Shown here: piece by piece, positions 49,585 to 60,913 of the stretch
Numbering within the stretch: the first letter of the stretch is position 1
How the letters are laid out: each line of letters begins with the position of its first letter
Source: Sarcocystis neurona
Taxonomy: Eukaryota > Apicomplexa > Conoidasida > Eucoccidiorida > Sarcocystidae
Length of the DNA: 64,000 bases
Direction of reading: 5' to 3'
Assembly (NCBI GenBank): GCA_000727475.1
Contig: KL647288.1
Span: 8,025,414 to 8,089,413, forward strand
Notes under the pieces: generated by a model
What the model was told of the DNA's origin: nothing
What the model saw: the letters and a program-made list of their open reading frames with translations, nothing else
Databases searched by the model: none
Translations under genes and position numbers: made by a program

Positions 49585-52500
49585 ACTGTCAGTTGAAGTT
49601 TATATGCGCAAGAAATTCTGTCATGTCTGCCTCCAGTTGCGGAGGGGGATACGCTACTGACTACGACTGCGCATCGTTTGTCTGAGGAATCGAACACACC
49701 GACCATGTTTCAACTGCGTGGGGAGGAAACGACAGATTTTGCACTACCTGCGCACTGTCTTTGCCAGACCCACTGCACGCTGTAGCACACCAACAAGTAT
49801 CCTTGGAGCAACACCAGGAACTAGTTCGGTCGTCAGTCGTGTAGTTCCGGCAGAACTTACGACGGCGGCATGTATCACTTACAGGGGCGGTTGGAATGAG
49901 TTTAAACGTACTGTGACTGCTACTGGGGCAGCAGCTCCCAGAATTGCACCTCCCACCTCGGCAACCATTCGAGGTGAAAGCCAGAGAGGTTAGCTGCTCG
50001 GTGCGGCATCCCTTCAGTATAAATTATAAGTACCTCAGTTGAGAGCTACGCCAGCGGTGGCCACCCTGCAAATGCAACAGAAAACCTCGAGTAGAGGTGA
50101 AACGCATGCACGATCCACTGCTAATGGTGCCTCCCTGTAGCACAACAGCCCGTCATTATTGCAGAACGTACAAGATTGCCAAGGAGTACAACATGAAGTG
50201 AAACGACGTCAATTTTCACTGGGGTGTCAGCTGTGAGGCCGCAGTAAGTGCTCAGGCTGACAGTAGTCCTACGAATCTGGTTTCCTTCCGTCGACCGCTA
50301 TTGACTGTTCTTATACTACTAAGCTACTCATGAATACCACGTGCACTACCTGTAGACTCCAAAGAATGCGACCTGCTACAAAGCTTATCGAGTCCGTAAG
50401 ACACGGGCTTGAATACACTAGTGCGTGCCTGATTTAGGTGGAGGACACATTACTCGCTGCACTGCGTGAAAATCTGCGATGAGTCCTTAGCCGCATGATA
50501 TTCATATCTGATTGTCCCCCTCCGTCCAATCGCATTCACCTGCATATCATAATTTCGATCCTCGCGCACAAATTGACCAGCAAGAGCACTGCCCCACTTA
50601 CCCCTATCGCTTGCCGGGTATTACTTGTCAGCTGTACTGCTGTGAAGCCCTGCAAACGCTGCAAAACGCGAACATCGACCCTTAATTGCGCATCGTGATT
50701 ATAACTGCTTTGCTTGCTCTGTTACATCCCTTCACCTTACACAGAATTCGAGCTATACCGAGTGCAGGACAATATGCGCCCTGCAGAGTGAACCCCAACG
50801 CTCCCTACAAATGTAGGGTCGCTGTCGTTTTCAGTACGCAGCCCAGTCCCTGTGGCGCATGGAGCTTAAAGTTGAATTTGCCTCTGGATGTATCTCACAC
50901 GAGAATATTGTAAAGAGTCTTCCCCTACGTACATTAGAAAGAAGGCGTTGTACTTCCCAGTTCCCTGCCCCTTCAGTTACAAAGCGGACTGTGAGCGACA
51001 TGTCTATGGTGTGTTTGGGGGCTGTGTCACTTGGTAAGTCGAGTGGCTGTGTTTATCACTGGTGCTGTCGCGTCTGTGACAGCCGTGCCGGCCGTTGCCG
51101 GTGAAGCTGTTTCTACGCGTGTTGACTGCCATGGTGGCCTTCTCCGCTGCTGTAGTTTGCCCAAGTGTCGTTGCCGCCTCTTTAGCAGGCGTTCCTGTCG
51201 TCGCGTCGCTGTCCTTGTCCTGCCCAGACAGAGAGTCCGCTCTTCACCAAGATCCCTGTAGATTTAAAGGAGCTCCCCACTCAGCTACCGTGCTCGCAGC
51301 TCCTCTGCAGTGCGCATTCGCAGACAAGATGATTAGGGGCCAGAATAGATAAGACGTGATACACGATGTTAAAAATCATACATGTCTGCGGCTCCACGGG
51401 CGAATGTGGTGTTTGTATACGCGGAAAAAGGAGGTACCCACCGGAGACAGACGTAGGCATATGTATATATATAGACAGAGAGGGAGGTAGACCTGTTCAC
51501 GTACGTACGCAATATAAGCCGTAGGCGTGCAAAGGTATAATACGTATAGATATTTTGCAAGCTTCCTGACGGGCAGGCAAATCGTACTCAGTCATACTTA
51601 CGCGTAGAGGAAACCACGCATGTGCTTGTGTACACGTATGTCATGAAGAGCGGTTGAATTTTGAAATGCTTGTCTACGCTCGTCTTCAAATCTGCAGGTG
51701 GTGACCACTCTGTAGAAGCTTAAAGTTGCGTTTGGACGAGTCTATTCGAGGTATGCGTATATGAGCAGGCAAGTGGCGGGTGATTCACAGTGTTGTAGAC
51801 GGCGCAAAAATTTGTTGATGCTTTATTAGGAAGAACCTGTTCCGGGCACAGATGTTCTCAGCCACCTCGTGTGTCTGTGTAAGTGTGGCTGTAAGCACAT
51901 AAAAGAGCTCCTTCTGCACGCAGCTGAAAACAGAATATTACGTGTACAATCTTGTAGGTAATGCCCTGTGCACCGCATGTCTAACCTATAATGTAGGAGC
52001 GTCACGTACACGTATATATACGAATATACGTGTGGGGAGAGAGATGTGTGTGTATGTATGTGCGTGTGTGTGTGTGTAAATGTGTGTGAATGTATGGTTG
52101 CCTGAATGCGTGTGAATGCGTGATGGTGTGTGAATGCGTGAGTGTGTGTGAATGCGTGAATGTGTGTGAATGTGTGGGTGAAACTACGTCTGTACACAGG
52201 TCAATGCACTCAAAAGGGTAAACGTGCAGGTCGGTAAAACGGCACACACATGAAGAGCCGACATTGAAAATAACGTTGCAGATGCTGCTGCGATCTGGCC
52301 GTAGTGGGTTCCCTCTGTAGTGTCTAACAGTCTCGCTAGTACAGCGGCCTACGCTCCCACCAGGGTATCGCCGTTGCGCGTTGGTGCACTCCGCAGGTAA
52401 ATTCCGGCATAAAAAGATATAAACCTAAGTACAAGCAACAGGGAGGAGAAGACGAAGAAGTAGAGCTTGTTCTGGGGACTGCAGCTAATTTCTAGCCGTC
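49585..52500. other. Degenerate trinucleotide and microsatellite DNA
   Basis: 49.7-51.4 kb is made of drifted GCN/GTN triplets that give low-complexity Ala/Thr/Val readings on both strands, with no usable splice pairs. 51.4-52.2 kb has TA/TG alternating tracts and a TG-rich minisatellite. I see no gene here. Confidence 0.45.
52045..52172. repeat. TG-rich minisatellite (TGTGTGAATGCG-like units)
   Basis: A TG run grades into repeated GTGTGAATGCGTGA units. The minus strand reads as a His/Thr/Phe-rich open frame, an artefact of the repeat. Confidence 0.85.
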
Positions 52501-52759
52501 AACTACAAGAACGACGCCTGCACGAGTGAAAAGCGCACTGCGTCTCATTTGCCTTGTACGTGTGGAGCAACGTGTCACCGCCCTGGCATGAACTGCGTCG
52601 TCTGTACCAGTAATCAGCGGTGACGCGCACGTCGCAGACGAAGCGGACTTTTTCCGTACTAGTGATGTCGCATCTTCTGCCGTCTACCCTCCGTTTTTGC
52701 CGTCGCAGCGGTTTCGAATGGGGGTTCACCTCGTTTAGAGCCCCCCAAACTGCGGAGGC

Positions 52760-52932
52760 TTTGCTGTTTCACAACTGGTCGGCACTCACCCTCATGCTTC
52801 GCCTGCGCCGTCTCCTTCCTCTCAGTTAAAAATCTTGTCGAGGTTGACTGGAGGCTCAGCCTGCGTGATATGTTAGAATTTATTCTGGTTCGCCCTGGTG
52901 CTTCTAATAGGTTTTCCCCCCTTGAAGCCGAA
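52760..52932 (-). CDS. Exon-like segment with strong splice sites
   Basis: After acceptor CATCTTTCGGCTTCAAG, the minus strand reads ENLLEAPGRTRINSNISRRL, then a polar basic stretch, to an excellent donor (CATGAGG/GTGAGT). Limits are approximate. It may be the exon following the segment at 53032-53208, though that one ends at a stop in my reading. Not recognised. Confidence 0.35.
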
Positions 52933-53031
52933 AGATGTCGTACGCATCCCACGGCACATTGATTTATAGCACAAGGACTAAAACCACCCCAGAGGCTTGC
53001 GAAATCAACATGTCAGAGCGAGTAGAAGATT

Positions 53032-53437
53032 CTAAAAGAGAAATGACTCGTGCGTTGCTTTCTGTAGCAGTGGTGTGAGCGCTCGCTCCAGCGCTGCTAG
53101 CGACGCCGCCGACAAACTTTCTTCTCTCCTTTCGGTTGTTGAACTTCCTGGGGTGTGTGCCGCAGTCAATACCCTCGAACATTCTTTATCACCTCCGAAG
53201 CGGAAGATCTTTCAAGAGGGGGTCGTTCGCACTTGCAGGGCTGAAAGTGCACTTACCTCTTCAGACGGGGCTCCAACGGAGGTTTTCGGGGGAGACCACC
53301 TACGTGGCAACAACGCCTGTTGCCCGGCCACCAGTCAGCTGAACACTGCTACAGCAAAAGACTCCCTGCCTGCTGCCCCAACACAAAGACTGCATTTATA
53401 CGACCTTTGTAAAAAAAGGGACACCTTTTCAATTTAG
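53032..53437. CDS. Segment open on both strands; one strand is probably an exon
   Basis: Minus: an exon ending at 53257 with a perfect donor (AAGAG/GTAAGTG) joins in phase 0 to 53208-53032, which reads CSRVLTAAHTPGSSTTERRE and ends FLF at TAG. The intron would be only 48 nt. Plus: one uninterrupted frame of 134 codons runs to a TAG at 53437. It can start at an excellent acceptor (GTTGCTTTCTGTAG) and reads SSAASDAADKLSSLLSVVEL. Both look like protein and I cannot decide by eye; strand is therefore left open. Confidence 0.4.
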
Positions 53438-53995
53438 CAGGGGACGACTTCGACTCACAGCGTAGGAGGCCGAGAAATACAGGCAAGGACGGATTTTTTC
53501 GTACAGCTTCACTTTGTAAAGCAGTTCACATCAGCCGAGTATATCCAGGCGTGGTGCCACCTTCCCCTTACAACGGCTAAATAAACGGAAACCAGGAAAA
53601 GAGGGTTTTCAGTTGACAGTGGATCACATTATCATTCTTTGAGCGGTCGACTGCCGGGGTTACCCATACAAAAATGCGAGTTCACGTTGGCATTTAGAGC
53701 TCCAAGAAACAACATCTACTTCGATTAGCAGTCGCTCGGTGGTCGTGGTTCATTGACATCGTTCGGCTGCCTCTCTGTATAACAAACCAGTGGCGACACC
53801 CGCTTTCCGTCACATGTAGCGCGATGCATTGCTCTCAGTGGAAGTGCGGATTCGTCTTCAGTGGACACAGATATGTCGGTGTGAGCCCTGTGCTTCATTA
53901 TCTCATTGCACCAGTGTAAACTCACGAAACCTGGACCAAAGATAAGGGAGATAAGGGGCGAAGCGCTGACGTTTGCCTTCTCTTGAGCAGCGGAT

Positions 53996-54208
53996 GGATC
54001 CAGCTAGTTCGGAAGTAGGTTACTGCACTGTCGTGCTGCTCGCAGTAGGGCGGGACAGGATATGTGTCCTCACCGCAACAGAACAACATCCATCATCAAC
54101 GAGACTCGCATCCACCCGGAATTCTTCATCGAAGACACCATCTGCGCTGCCAAACGGGTAATTTTTCGTCGCTGCCAGTGTGACTCTGGGGATGACCCGT
54201 CATAAATG
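53996..54208 (+). CDS. Exon-like segment on plus strand
   Basis: A polypyrimidine acceptor (TTTGCCTTCTCTTGAGCAG, ending about 53989) and a second one (GTGCTGCTCGCAG) lead into open sequence. In one frame it reads IINETRIHPEFFIEDTICAA and continues to a TAA at 54208; a donor (AACGG/GTAATT) lies near 54158. An ORF in yet another frame follows at 54180-54509. The gene is not recognised and its limits are uncertain. Confidence 0.3.
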
Positions 54209-54599
54209 TCAAATTCAGTCCAGCTGGAATTGCAAGAGGAAGTTAGTAGGGCGTACGTGTGACCCTGTGACCCAGGGAAAGCACTCTGGCCGTCTGCATA
54301 AAATCCGTTCCAACGGGGGGTCTACGAATGTTTGCGTGCTACACGGATGCGAATTGGGAAGTGCCTCAAAGCACCGACGCCTGTGTGCCTTTGACTTGCT
54401 AGAGGTGGTAGACTGTCTCTGTGCGCGATCTAATCTGCTGCGCACAATCACTACAGCTGGTTTAATGAGTGTACCAGAAACTCGGAGAGAGAACGAGGCA
54501 CTTCGATAGCATACTTCGAGTACGCCTTTACATCTGAATACACACTTGTATACTACTGACTGGGGCCCCTGATAAACAGCCCGCCGCCGGACCTGGCTC

Positions 54600-56060
54600 A
54601 CTATTGCCGTCGCCTGAACCCCGCCCTCCTGGACGCCTACCCGAGTCGAAAGGCGACCCCCATGGACGATGAGTGTGATACGTAACGGCCGTAGGTATTC
54701 ATGTCTCTGTGTATGAAGTGAGAAGGCGCATAGGTCAACCGCTCTGCGCCTCTTTGTACTCTGGTCGGCCGCTTTCGCTCCCTACGCTTTCCCCCATGGC
54801 CCTTTTTCTTAGTGTGCCCCGGCGTGGTCCACTTCGCATTTCACGATGCAAGTTCGTAGGTCTGAGACGAACCACGCCGATTGCTCGCTGGCGTAATACC
54901 GTATGGAACTGCCGAATGGTTTGCTCCGCTGCTGCCACCGTAATCAAATGATCGTTGCATAGTTCACAATGATGTAAATCTTCGGCCGTAAGTCACTCTC
55001 CGAGCTGCTCCGGTGCTGCTACCGTAGTCAGGAACGCATAGCATGTTTTACCATAAGGCAAGTCGGCCGTGAGCTACTCAGTGCATCAGATTCACACGGT
55101 CGTGCGCTTCGTCACAGTCACAGACGCCAGGAACCGGCGTTCAGAGATAAAAGTCAGTTTACTCCCTCTCTTCGGCTCTTTCTCACGGTATTGTTCAAGT
55201 AGACCCAGCTGTCTCTACATCGCCAACGTGAACGTATGAATGAGGCGGGCTCACGTGTGCTCGCACACCTGTCCCATCATATGCAGACATCCTCATATTC
55301 GTGTACGCCTTGTCTTGACAGATTCTGGATTCCAGCCCAGAAAACTGATGCGAGTAAACTTAAGCCTGCGTCGAGTAGAGAACATGAACCGTTTACTTTC
55401 CCTTTATATGTATGTTGTCGTATTTGTAACTAGGACTCAAGCAGAAAGATGAGTCAAACCTACGTTAGTTGGTTGCAGTGAAGGCCTTTTCCACATTCAG
55501 ACCATAAGTGCGCTGGGCTTACACTGCGTGGTGGCTGCGCATGCAGCAAATTACGAAGAGGCTCTCTTCGCTTAGAGTAGCTTCAACGATGCGCGTAAAA
55601 CCACTGTGGTACGCGTGTGCAATCAAACGCATCTTCTTACGAATGAATTAGTAGAGACTTGATCAAGTAGTGGTAAGCCTTCTGTTCGAATCGTAGTGGT
55701 TTCTCCTTGCTGCTCCACGTATGCGAATCATGTGTCTCCGTCCCAGCATGTCAGGAAGGTGGAGGTACGAGATGAATTTAACTCTGGTTGACCTCTAAAG
55801 CGTCAGACAGGAGCAAATGTGCAGTTTGGTCTGGTCTCGCTAACTTACGCCCTAATAAGCTTTCCCCGCTTTCCATGATATGTTCCACGCGTAAGTCCCT
55901 TGATGGGTAGCAGTGCTATTCGAGCCTGACGTCGTTAGCCGAGAGAAGAAACCAACCGCGGCCTGATTTCATTCCCGCCCCGCGGCAATGAAAGAACGCT
56001 TCCACTCGGACATCCCCACTAGTCAGTAGTGGGAGGTTTTGAAAAGACCCCGCTGTAACA
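54600..56060. other. No supported gene
   Basis: Short open frames only, none with paired splice sites. The sequence lacks the strong alternating tracts of other spacers. I see no RNA gene here: a GTTCGAATC at about 55684 looks like a tRNA B-box but has no foldable T-arm or A-box upstream. Confidence 0.4.
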
Positions 56061-56229
56061 ACTGGCGTGAGCTCGGGCCTTTTCGTACGTCAATCCACTT
56101 ACGCGGACCACGCTAACCTGCAGATTTCTGTGTTGTGTGTGTGTGTGTGTCTGTGTCTAATTGTGCTACACAAATTAGCGTCCTTCCCTCTAATATTTAT
56201 CTGTCCCATTGCGATTACTTCTGAGGGTT

Positions 56230-56829
56230 ACCACATGTTCCAATCTACTACACAAAACGATTTGACAGCCTCTGCATCGCAACCGCATGGACTGCAGTTG
56301 CTTCTTGAACACGTTATCCTAGCCCCCGTCATGCTCAGTTCAAAGCTCTTCAGGCCAGAGTTGTCACAGGATAATCTGTTTGTAATACCTGACTTGGTGA
56401 CAAATACCGCAGACACCCGTACACCTGTATGTGAAGAAACTTTTTGAAGAAAAAACCAGCTTACTTCCTTCGTCTTAGTTGCGATCTAAATGTCCATGCA
56501 TACGTGAAACCATTAACAACAACCACTCTCAAACAAAAACACGACGGAGTGATCGGATTGATTGACAACATATACTGCTTCACTCACGCAAAACGTGCAC
56601 CTTGTCGGTTAGGACCAGTAGCCGCCGAGTATATATGTGTGCCACAAAATAGCGGGGTGGTGTGGGCACTGAACAGTGACGTCACAGATTCACTGAACTC
56701 GCGAAGCGAATCTATCAAGTTGAGACGTGGCGAAAGCGCAGCACTACACACACTTGAACGTGCTCGTCGCCTGGAGGTCGCGCTAACGTCGTCTACGTCA
56801 TTGTGTACTGACGGCGCACCAAAATGTTA
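56230..56829 (+). CDS. Exons of an unrecognised plus-strand gene
   Basis: 56481-56829 begins after a very good acceptor (TTACTTCCTTCGTCTTAG) and is open for 116 codons to TAG, starting CDLNVHAYVKPLTTTTLKQK and ending in a helical, charged stretch (ESAALHTLERARRLEVAL). An upstream segment (about 56230-56430) reads PHGLQLLLEHVILAPVML, with a GTATGT donor after TACACCT. The two phases do not meet at that donor, so an exon or another donor is missing. Not recognised. Confidence 0.4.
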
Positions 56830-57360
56830 GTGCATGAAAAATTGGCCTCAAGTTTGTTGTGCTGAGACGGCTCTTACGTTTGTCTTACCCTACTCAAATT
56901 GAAGACACGCGAACACTTACGTCATTTCTGTCCACATAAAAATGTGCAACTTGTCGTGGAGCTGTCTCGATGTGCTGGTGCGGTACCACCAAGATTTTCC
57001 TCTGTTCTGCGACGCCGACACGTTTGCCCTTGTCTCCGCATCTTTCTGCGTCGCACTTATCAGCCGTTTCAAAGTCAATGTAGGCGATAAGCGTGCTCTC
57101 TTGTCTCGCGTTTGAGGTTTACCATACATGTTTTTTGCGCATTGCCGAAAGGACCCGGATGCGTTGGCAGGTCAGTTTCTGCCGTTTGGCGTCCTCCACT
57201 CAAAGACAACCTGCCTTCCCAGTAACTCGTCTCCTGATCCCTGTGTTGCTTTCCTTCCGACGCCATGTCGTCGGCGCTCAGCGTGCAGTGTCACAACGCA
57301 CTGTTTTCTCCAGCAAGCATTACCAGCGCCCTCTTCGACTTCGGCAGACCGTAACTGGCC

Positions 57361-57666
57361 GTGTATTGTGTATTAGTCTACTTGGCAACGTGGATGTCTC
57401 CTGAGTTCCGTAGAAACGTGTGGCCAGTGTGTAGAGGTGAAGTCACGACGTGCGAGGGCTGCATCGAGAGTGCCACTTTGCCGTCACTCTGCTGCCCCAG
57501 CAGCGTTAGTCGCCCTTTATGTCGTTGTAAGGGAAATGCTTCCACTTCTTTCGGGTGCACTTCGCTTGATCTTCTACGGCGGTACCCAAATAGCGGCTAC
57601 GCGGCAATCTTCTGCGGACCGAAAGCAGCAATAATCCGCAAGGGGAACGTGTTACTAATGCAGTGA
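57361..57666 (+). CDS. Cys-rich open segment on plus strand
   Basis: 102 codons open to TGA with ten or more cysteines (CRGEVTTCEGCIES) and a tail ending AAIIRKGNVLLMQ. A neighbouring segment (57128-57376) in another frame is also protein-like. They may be later exons of the gene at 56.2-56.8 kb, but no consistent splice pair was found. Confidence 0.25.
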   Translation: MYCVLVYLATWMSPEFRRNVWPVCRGEVTTCEGCIESATLPSLCCPSSVSRPLCRCKGNASTSFGCTSLDLLRRYPNSGYAAIFCGPKAAIIRKGNVLLMQ

Positions 57667-58530
57667 TTTGAAGATCCTGTTGAATGGATTTCAAAGAATG
57701 TAAAACAGCTAGTAAAAATACCGGCTTCAGCGACAGGACCATTACCATACACACCGCGTACAGTCTTCAGTGCAAGCAAGAAGGCCCACCGTGAGTGTGC
57801 TCACCCATCCAGAGTGCGTCTACACCCACAGGTACTTTTGAACCGTAAAAAGCGGACGTCGTCCGCGTGATCCTCGTGTGTCGTCTGTGAAGGGCACGTC
57901 GGCTACTTCCGACTGAGGGCGTTTCTAAGTCTACAAGCTCCCCTAAAACTCTGCTGCGTAGCTGTGGTCTTCTTCGCGGTATCTGCCTGGGTGAGAACTG
58001 CTCACTTCCTAGTTCTGGCAGTGTGCGAGAATCGGTGCGGTTTCCCCTGTACGTCCAACACCATCAAGAGCCCACTTTCATTTGTAGGCCGCCACTCAGT
58101 GGAGTGAGCATCGAATGACTGGACGGACAACTTATCGACGGCACGAAGTCCAAGTGCAGCACGAATACATATAGCGCCTTCAGGCAAAGACGTAAGGCTT
58201 TCGTCGCCAATGACATACCCGCACACAGTCCACGAGCAGCATTAATACAGTTAAAACGTTCGTTCTCGACGTGAATGGCATGCCCTCAACCGCGTTTGCG
58301 TCGGTCTCGGCTCCTGAGGTTCTTGTTGAGAAGAAGTGATCTTCAGATTTGTCTCGTCTTGTACAGACATCTATATGTGTGTGGCGAAGTTGGGGTAGCG
58401 TACGTTTGGTTTTCGCGCGCGTGTCAACACCAGAGGAGAGTGCGCTGGAGAACGGTCATTTCTGCGTCCGCGTGGAACTCAGAAGGAGCTGAAGGGGATG
58501 AAGAGAGCCTTTCTGCAAACCCGTGGCTAG

Positions 58531-58654
58531 GAAGTACAGGCTGGCGCGTGCAACGTTGAACATGCGAAGAGAAACCGGCAAACGGACTGCCCAACGAGAC
58601 GTGGCCACCGGACCTACTGCACTGGCTTCAGAGGAGCCACCTTTCACACTCTAG
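58531..58654 (+). CDS. Short basic exon-like segment
   Basis: After AG at 58530, a frame reads KYRLARATLNMRRETGKRTA and is open to a TAG at 58654. A further plus-strand ORF with its own ATG follows at 58733-59107 (MIRVRTFSTSS..., containing RRIFGLLKKHLEGNAV). A 217-codon minus-strand ORF overlaps the second (58875-59528). None could be tied into a full gene. Confidence 0.25.
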
Positions 58655-60140
58655 CTGACTGCGAACACTGTGGTGACAGTCGTGAGTTGACTTCAGTAAG
58701 CACAAGTTTTCGACCTAACAGGTGGAATCGGGATGATAAGAGTCCGAACTTTCTCTACGAGTAGCTATTCTTTCAATACATCGAGCAACTTTACTAAACG
58801 ACTTGCATGCAGTGACGTTGCACCGAGCGGCACCACGCGCCGGCCGTCTCAGGTGCGCCGGATTTTTGGCCTTCTCAAGAAACACCTGGAAGGGAATGCT
58901 GTGCGGGATACTGAACATCTGCTGGGCAGTGGAAGGACATGGAAGTCGCATTCGTTTGCAGTTGACGAAGACAGAAGTACTGCTGGGCGAGCATCACACA
59001 CAGTGCACGGACGTGGGAGGCCCCCCTATAGAGTGAAGCCCTGGCAAGCAGGACACGCTCGGACAAAATTGCCGCACCGCTTGCAGACATTAGGGTACTC
59101 GGCCTGAAGTAGAGAACACCTCCGACATGACAACGTATCAAGAACAATCGGTTATCCACACACGCCTTCGAACAAAAGTTGTAAACACAGCGAAAGCAGG
59201 TCGGGGTGGAGAAGAGCCAGCACGACAGCAGGGTTGCACTCAGTGACAAGGTGTGTATTCGAGACGAGGCAGCGACCCCTGGAAGGCGGAGGCCCCCCAA
59301 TGAGTAGTGGTGGGACCACAGTAAGCGAGCACGACTAGAAAACAGGCAGGGCCGAGCGTAAACTACGTTTCTGTGCTGCGTTTCGCCACCAGACGCGAAA
59401 TATGTACCTGGGGAAGCACGAAACGGTGTGGAGGAATAACTTTGTAATGGTGAGGAGCTTTTGGAACTAGTAAGACGAGTACCCAGTGTCATTCGTATTC
59501 GGTGCCCGTAACCCCGAGACTTTTGCACACAACTATTTGTATAGAGTTGCGTAGTTGTACGTTTACGTCGTGAACCAACGTCAAGACTTCCCTGGATAGC
59601 TACAGACGTCCGCAGTGACGGATCTTTATGCTCGAAAGCGTGACTCCACGACCTACTGCAGGCATACTTGCGTAATCGCTACGTTCGTGTCCACCGACGT
59701 ACGCTAGTGCACTTGTCAATCTGTTGTAGACAGCCTCATCTGAGCAGGATAGAGTTGTGGCCACCCACTGCCACATATATGCGCATTATTACACGCACAT
59801 ATACTCGTAGGCAAGATCCCGCCCCCTCAATGTTTTTGTGCGTAGGTAGGTATACAAAGTCTTGTATCTACCTCTGTGGGTGTGCGCAAACGTCCATGGG
59901 GAGGCGTGTACATCTGCGTGCACGTGCTGCGGAGGCTCTGTAAATGTGACCAGTACTTCTGAGACATAACAAAGACGGTTTGTCACGTAGATGACTGCGC
60001 AGGATACACAGTTCGGTCAAACAGGGAATAACGCACGAGGCAATCGCCATTCTCACTAGGCGTGTGCCACGGATGTGCACATCTGCTGAATGAAAGAGTG
60101 CCGCCCAGCAACAGTCCTGCTGCGGCGAACTCTCCCTTCG

Positions 60141-60216
60141 TGCTTTTCCGTTGCTGGTGCGTCTGCCGTTGCTGATCCATCTGCCGGTGCTTGTGCATCT
60201 GGTGTTGCTGAGGGCC
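60141..60216. repeat. Left arm of a 76-nt inverted repeat
   Basis: The reverse complement of 60141-60216 matches 60838-60913 with three mismatches over 76 nt. The arms are separated by 621 nt of unrelated sequence and consist of drifted CAG-type triplets (ATGCACAAGCACCGGCAGAT). Confidence 0.9.
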
Positions 60217-60837
60217 CTATTGCTCAAGAACGTCTTGTGTGCCACGGATGCGCACACCTATTGAGTGAAAGACCGCCGCTGCTTTCCTTCTGCAGCGGTG
60301 CTTTGCTGTTGCGGCGGCCTCTGCAGCTCCTTTGCTGCTGTCGTTTTCTGTTGCAGCTGAGCTCTCCCAAGGCATGACTGTCGGACGCGCACATCGCCTT
60401 TTCGCGTAGGCGCCTATATACGTGCGCACACGTTTTAGATTGTACGTAAACTGCAAATGAAGTTCCTCTCCTCTGTACACCTGAAGTTCAGGTGGGCATT
60501 TACCAGCAGGCACAGGACACACGTACAACGGTAACCCTCTACTGATTTCAAGGAAACAGTAGTAGCCGTGATTACTGTATAGATCTAGATCTGTCTTCGA
60601 GCATGGCGTTGTCCGTTGACACGCACCAGCGTGCTCCTCGACAAACGGGCAAACCGAGACTTCGCGACCGCATACGTGGTGAGTGCAGCACGTTCACAAT
60701 TCTGAACTGCCTACCAGCTTACCGCATGTCACTCACTCTCGGTGCAGCAATATCACCGCTCTACGTGCCATAGCTGATACTCGACAAGCGTAGACGCAGG
60801 CGTACGCGTCTGACCTGGGAGCGTTTTTGGGGAATAA

Positions 60838-60913
60838 GGCCCTCAGCAACGCCAGATGCACAAGCACCGGCAGATGGATCAGCAACGGCAGATGTACCAG
60901 CAACGGAAAAGCA
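60838..60913. repeat. Right arm of a 76-nt inverted repeat
   Basis: Partner of 60141-60216, 73 of 76 bases complementary. Read on the plus strand it gives Gln-rich codons in one frame (QMHKHRQMDQQRQMYQQRKS); the left arm gives the same on the minus strand. Confidence 0.9.

Noticed and set aside
51826..52247. His/Thr/Phe-rich minus-strand ORFs
   Set aside because: Direct translation of the TG-rich minisatellite; no non-repetitive protein sequence attached.
55670..55710. GTTCGAATC resembling a tRNA B-box
   Set aside because: Flanks do not pair into a T-stem and no matching A-box lies upstream.
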